64,000 nt of DNA, taken from assembly GCF_907164915.1 (NCBI RefSeq), contig NC_061862.1, positions 142,343,913 through 142,407,912 of the forward strand, given 5' to 3'. The position numbers and the translations under genes were made by a program. This DNA comes from Impatiens glandulifera. Lineage: Eukaryota; Streptophyta; Magnoliopsida; Ericales; Balsaminaceae. The notes below the pieces were generated by a model. It saw only the letters and a list, made by a program, of their open reading frames with translations. It did not search any database and was not told the origin of the DNA. Below are positions 58,866 through 64,000 of the stretch, piece after piece (within the stretch, counting starts at the first letter, position 1; each line of letters begins with the position of its first letter).

Positions 58866-59278
58866 TTGGTTGTTGGACTTGAAAAATAAGACACTCAATT
58901 TGTGGCAAACAAAGGTAAAGATTATTTTGACATAATAAAGAATTGTTAATTCTAGTTTCCGCATATGTCAACGGGTATGAACAAAGATTGGGAAGAGTTG
59001 TTGAATGTCTCTAGTCGCTGAAGTAGCGTAGTTGCCAAATTTACTAGGTGTTATAAACTCTATGATTTTATCTTCTAAGGGATTTTGAACGGAAGTGGAG
59101 GTATAATGATTTATCTCTAAGAGATTGTTATTCTTCTAAGGGCTCTTGAATGGAGTGGAGGTGAAGATTGATGGATACGGCTCGTGTATTTCCTAAGGGA
59201 CGTGAAATTCGTCATGGTGGAGATTTATAATTTATTCATCACATCTCAATAAGCGCGGTATTCGCCCAAGGTGGAGAT

Positions 59279-59580
59279 TGTTGGGTTTTGGGCTCATATT
59301 TAATTAGAGTTTATATATTGTAATTGGGCTTTAAGCCTTTATTGGGCTTAGGAGTAGTAGTTTAGTCTTTTGGCTTTTGATGTACTCCTATAAATAGAGA
59401 CATTGTAACCTAGGGTTACTTGGACCATTATTCCATGGAATATCAATAAAATGGACGACTCCCCGAGGATGTAGGCATTGTTGGCCGAACCTCGTTATAT
59501 CTTGTGTTCTTTATTATTCTTTACCACTTTATCTTTATATCTTCTTTTATCGCGTGTTTAGATTAGATTGTTTCTCAACA
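59279..59580 (+). repeat. 3' LTR of the non-autonomous element
   Basis: Direct repeat of 55957-56258 with only a few differences. Confidence 0.93.
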
Positions 59581-59869
59581 AATCTATCATCTTCACTAAC
59601 ACCTGAACACTCATTATCATTATCAAACTCCGACCATCCATCTTCATCTACAACTCACCAACATCAAACAACTGTCATCCACTCTCAATAATTAACTCAT
59701 GTTCGATCAATGCTCATACTCCAATACGTGGACTTTACCCCTTTATACAAGCTCTTGGATGTTCCTCTCATCATATGATCACATATGCTCTTTGTAACGC
59801 CAACCTTGTAACCATCTCTACCTCTCCACCTACATGTTTCTCCATTTCCAGTAAAGATACTCAATGACG

Positions 59870-61105
59870 TTCTGTCATGACAAATGAGTTTAATGCTCTA
59901 ATTCAAAACAATACATGGTCTCTTGTTCCTCAATCCTCATAGAATATCTTGTGTTACAAATGAGTTTTCAAAATCAAACAAAAAGTTGATGGTTCCATTG
60001 AACGTTACAAGGCTCGTTTATATACAAGGGGCTTCATCAATAAGAAGGCATTGACTATCTTAAAACATTAAGTCTAGTTGTGAAACATACTACCATCTGA
60101 ACCATCCTCACACTTGCCGTCACTCATCAATGGCCTATTCATCAACTCGATGTTAACAATGCACACATTTTTATATGGAACTCTACACAAGTAAGTTTTT
60201 ATGTCTCAACTCTTTGGGTTTACTCATTCTGATAATCCTAATCATGTGTAAACTTCACAAAGTACTCTATGGACTCAAGCAAGATCTCGATTAATGGTCT
60301 ACTACCTTGAAATCTGTCATTCTTTTCATTAGTTTTCAAGAATCCAAAAATAGTTCGTCTTTGTTCATGTACCACTCTCCACAAATTGTATTGTTATTTA
60401 TTATCTACATGGATGATATTATATTCACTATCAATTCCTCCTCTCACATCTCATCCATCATCTCTCAACTTAACCACCCCCTTAAATATTTAGGTCCACT
60501 ACACTATTTTCTCTGGATTGAAGCTCATCGATCTATCTCTGACGTTTTCCTTTCTCAATCAAAATATATTATTTGCATTCTTATTCGAGCTAATATGAGT
60601 GACTCAAAACCTATTAACACTTCAATTTCTTTTAGGTCATATTTATCTTGTCATGATGGTGACACTCTTCTTAAGCCAATGATGTATTGTAAGACTGTTG
60701 GTGCTCTTTAATATTTGACGTATATTCGACCTAAACTAGTATTTGTTGTCAACCGTGCCTACCAATTCATGCAGTTTCTACCACCACTCATTGGTCTACA
60801 TTGAAAATGATACTTCATTATCTTCGTCATACTCATCATCATGGACTTCTCATTCGTCCATCACTTTCTCTTGATCTATTTGCATTCTCTTACTCTAATT
60901 GGGTCGGTTGTCCGGACGATCATCGTCCCACAACTGACTTATGCATATTTCTTGGTGACAATCCTATTAAAAAACTTTTTCGAAAAAATAAAAACAATTT
61001 CTTTTTAATAATAAGATACAAGAGATCACCCAATTGTATGGTGGGTGGTAGCAAAATTTTCTTGTTAGAGATTTCAAGAGCTCTTTGTATAGGTTGGGTT
61101 TTCTA
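59870..61105 (+). pseudogene. Copia RT and RNase H fragments
   Basis: Readable pieces include ERYKARL (about 59998-60020), a YMDDII catalytic box at about 60408-60425, LGPLHYFLWIEAHRS and SQSKYIICIL in the frame 60307-60711. After stops, an RNase H-like piece (60801-61105) contains YSNWVGCPDDHRPTTDLCIF. Confidence 0.75.
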
Positions 61106-61189
61106 GTTTTTGATGCTTATTAATTAATATTGAACATAAACAAAAAAAATATCCCAATGGATGATGATAATATCTTAATATGACATAGC

Positions 61190-62960
61190 CTATACGGTAC
61201 CAAAATTTATAAAAGTAAGCATTATTACAGACTTCCTGGCCGATCAACCCATTAATATTGAGTTAGAAGATTAACTCGACTTTCCCAATGATGAAATCGT
61301 GGTCATTACGTCAAACACATGGAAACTGATGTTTGACGGAGTCTCAACAAACAATGATATGAAATTGGAATTTTACTAGTTGACCCTACAAGCACTTATA
61401 ACCCGATATCTATAAAACTTGAATTCCCCGTTACCAAATAAGGAGGCTGAATACGAGGCATGTCTCTTAGGCCTCAAATTGGCTTACGAACGAGGGGCAA
61501 CTAAATTAGAAGTAGTCGGTGACTCTAATTTGGTTATATCTTAAACCAAAAAAAATTAAAAAATAAAAGAGGAAAATTTGAAATCCTGCCTTGCTTATCT
61601 AACTAAGCTCATAGACAAACTTGATCAAGTATCATTCGTTCATGCCCTAAAAAGCAAAAACCACTTTACGGATGTACTAACTACCCTTGTTGTCATAAAT
61701 CATATTCTTGAAGGAATTAAAGTCAAGCCACTCAAGATGAGACAAAAGCAAAAACCCACTTTGAAAGAGGAACAGTGACTTGTTGCAAAACATCTACCAA
61801 ACTATGGTATGATACTCTTCAAAAAACATCGAGTATGGAGAATACCCTCCACATTTCCGAGGAAAGGAGCGACGAGCGTTACACCAACATTCCATTAATT
61901 ATGCTTGGATAGAAAACAAACTATATAAACGATCATTCGATGATGGTCAAAACATACTTTGTGTAAATGGTCTTAAATTGAAAAGGATCATACAAGAAAT
62001 ACATACAAGGGTGTGCGGTCCACACATGAATAAAATGGTTTTAGCCAAGAAAATACTCCATCTAAGATATTATTGGAAAAACCTAGAAAAAAATGTGTGA
62101 ACTATGTAAAAATATATCGTAAATGTCAAATTTATGTTAATATAAAGCATATCCCGACATCAATTCTCTACAACATGATGTCTCCTCAGCCTTTTTCTAC
62201 TTGGGGTATCAATGCCATTGGGAAATTATATCTCCGTGCTTCTAATGGACACGAATTTATACTCGTGGCCAATGAATACTTCATCAAATGGGTAGAAACA
62301 TCCTCTTATAAAATCCTGAAATCGTCTCACATGGAAAAATTGATATGCACCAACATAACTTCTAGGTATAGAGTCCATCATGCTCTAATTTCAGACAATG
62401 ACCGACACTTCCAAGAAGAAGTGTTATAATTTCTCAATGAGTTTAAAATCGAGCATCACAACAAATCATCACCTTATAAACCATAAACTAAACAGAGAGG
62501 TTGAAGCGACAAACAAAAATGTGATTAGAATCATCAAGAAAATGAACAACACATATAAGTTTGGCACGAATAATTATCATATGCCTTATGGGGGTATTGT
62601 ACAACTGCTCGAGCTTCGACTGGTGAAACTCCTTACTCATTAGTTTATGGCATGAATGTTTTGAAACCAATAGAAATCTAGATTAACACTCTAAAAATAA
62701 TCTTATAAAGTAATGACTTTGAAAAACACTAGATCAAATCTCGATATGAACAACTGATGTTAATGGAGGGCATGAGGTTAAATGCCTTGTGAAAAATCCA
62801 CATCTATCAAACACGAATATTAAACACTTTTAATAAGAAGGTAAAACCTAAAAACCTAAAATAAGGTGATTTGATTCTCAAACAAACCTGCGAACTCCTG
62901 GGTAAATTCCATTTCCAAAGGGAATGATCTTTCATGGTCAAGAAAATCCTTTATAAATGA
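61190..62960 (+). mobile_element. Gypsy (Tat/Athila-like) pol remnant: RNase H and integrase
   Basis: Plus-strand pieces: EYEACLLGLKLAYERGATKL and VVGDSNLVIS (RNase H, about 61450-61540), VSFVHALKSKNHFTDVLTTL (about 61630-61690), then integrase in 62073-62429 with YRKCQIYVNI, FSTWGINAIGKLYLRASNGH and ANEYFIKWVE. Many stops are present. No LTR was identified. Confidence 0.75.
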
Positions 62961-63030
62961 GCAGTTCGTATATTTATAGCAGAAGGTTAAGAATTCATTG
63001 AACCGAGCAACATGAACGCACTTAAAATAT

Positions 63031-63405
63031 ATTACTTGTTAGAACTCCCATGAATAATTTTTCGACATTCACATCAAATGAAAACCTATTTATTGATAGT
63101 ACATCGACCATTTATGCATGATCGTTATATGTTACTTGTTAGTAACTCCCGTGAATAGTTTTTTGACATTCATGTCAAATAAAACATATATGTTGATAGT
63201 ACTTTGATCATTTATGCATGATTGGTATACGTTACTTGTTAGTAACTCTCGTGAATAGTTTTTCGGCATTCACGTCACATAAAAACCTATATGTTGATAG
63301 TACATTGATCAATTATACATTATTGATATACGTTATTTGTTAGTAACTCTTGTGAATAGTTTTTAGATATTCACATCAAATAAAAACATGATGGATCATA
63401 TATTA
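63031..63405. repeat. 100-bp tandem array, nearly four units, with hairpin
   Basis: Units start near 63031, 63131, 63231 and 63332 with TTACTTGTTAG. Each contains GTGAATAG, a T-rich loop, then a copy of GACATTCAC, which can pair as a hairpin. It directly follows the Gypsy remnant and may be element-derived. Confidence 0.88.
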
Positions 63406-64000
63406 CCTATTTTATATTTCTTTAAGAACGATTTAAAGCCTAATAAACAAGATCATATAAACATATGATGAAAAGAAAAATAATGCACAAGCATGTTAGT
63501 TTTTATTTATAGGCAAAGACAAAGAATTTAAAATAAAAATAAAGTGAAGGTATCAAAAGAGCTATGTTAGAAAAATTAGATAGTTAATTATAAAGAACTT
63601 AATTAAATTCAATTTTATGTGCAGGTACATACTTTCAACCTGACTGGTCAAACTATTTTCCTAAAACAGCACAAACCGAAACTTCTTATTTATCTTCTCG
63701 GATGTCTGGTTCGGCTAAAATTCAGGACCGGTCAAGTTATTAACCGATATGTGTCCGGTCGGATCAAATCCTAAGGTAACATACATTTTCACCGGACAGT
63801 TTAAATCAAAACAAAATCAAAGATATGGATATATTGGCAGTTGACGTGTTGATGCAAATATATATTCTTTAGAATGTGCAGAGGAAGGTCTTTAAAGGTT
63901 CAGACTGCGTCACATGTCTTCTGAAACAAGTCTGCTAATTAGACTGCAGGCAACTATCAAGTGAACAGTTACCTGACTTGGTATAAATCCAGAAGCAACC
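63406..64000. other. Intergenic DNA, no gene recognised
   Basis: CCGG-containing motifs (ACCGGTCAAG, GTCCGGTCGG, ACCGGACAG) cluster at about 63685-63800. No coding region or element border could be assigned. The window ends within it. Confidence 0.4.

Larger units (their letters stand above)
55957..59580 (+). mobile_element. Non-autonomous LTR retrotransposon, 3.6 kb
   Basis: 302-bp LTRs (55957-56258 and 59279-59580) differ at only a few positions. The target-site duplication aatct occurs at 55952-55956 and 59581-59585. The primer site TGGTATCAGAGCAT follows the 5' LTR after two bases, and a purine tract (AAGGTGGAGAT) precedes the 3' LTR. The 3.0 kb interior has no recognisable gag or pol and only short ORFs, so it needs proteins from another element (a LARD/TRIM-type element). 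AT-rich repeats lie at 56655-56760. Confidence 0.92.
54930..61110 (+). mobile_element. Decayed Copia retrotransposon, split by a younger LTR element
   Basis: Plus-strand Copia pol is readable with many stops: integrase core at about 55205-55490 and its C-terminal region to 55770, then the insertion 55957-59580, then RT (59870-60710) and RNase H (60780-61105). No LTRs were recognised, so the borders are approximate. Confidence 0.75.

Overview
The window is nuclear DNA of a flowering plant, most likely a eudicot. The evidence is spliced genes with GT-AG introns, AT-rich intergenic DNA, and many nested plant-type LTR retrotransposons (Copia and Gypsy). There is also LINE, MULE and CACTA debris, an organelle-derived tRNA, and diverged copies of plant housekeeping genes. 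I cannot name the species.

The backbone is a large inverted duplication. Two complete, intron-containing genes for an ABCC (MRP-type) ABC transporter of the ABCC10 kind face each other tail to tail: copy 1 on + (5902-12539) and copy 2 on - (44376-51054). Each has 11 coding exons, with intact reading frames of 1449 and 1450 codons before the stop and the same exon sizes except for one extra codon in copy 2. Homology runs outward through leader and promoter (to about 4715 and 53675). It runs inward through the 3' flanks to about 31165 on the left and 42920 on the right. Since duplication the copies have diverged in leader, promoter and 3' flank.

Left of copy 1 lie a MULE remnant with long inverted repeats and a CCHC zinc-knuckle exon (935-1861) and a plastid-type tRNA-His gene (4132-4206), probably an organellar insertion. 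In the 3' flank of copy 1 sits a composite insertion of about 17.8 kb (about 12975-30785). Its ends are kilobase-scale inverted repeats full of CTCGGTC motifs. Its interior holds a decayed, unrecognised minus-strand ORF, which is split by a 9.2 kb Sirevirus-like Copia element (16705-25952, target-site duplication gatac). That element's LTRs carry a 28-bp hairpin minisatellite with different copy numbers.

The spacer between the arms (31166-42918) holds a deleted Copia fragment, exon remnants of the nucleoporin gene NUP188, two LINE 3' ends, and the first exon of an ESCRT-III VPS24 gene. The VPS24 exon is split by a nearly complete 5.0 kb Copia element (36462-41462, target-site duplication agtct). 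A CACTA transposon end lies at 42918.

Right of copy 2 (53676-64000) are a decayed plus-strand Copia element split by a non-autonomous LTR element (55957-59580, target-site duplication aatct), a Tat-like Gypsy pol remnant, and a 100-bp tandem array. Only the two ABCC genes look functional. I found no new multi-gene system. The unusual features are the inverted gene pair, the foldback insertion, the hairpin minisatellite LTRs and the two co-oriented host-gene fragments.
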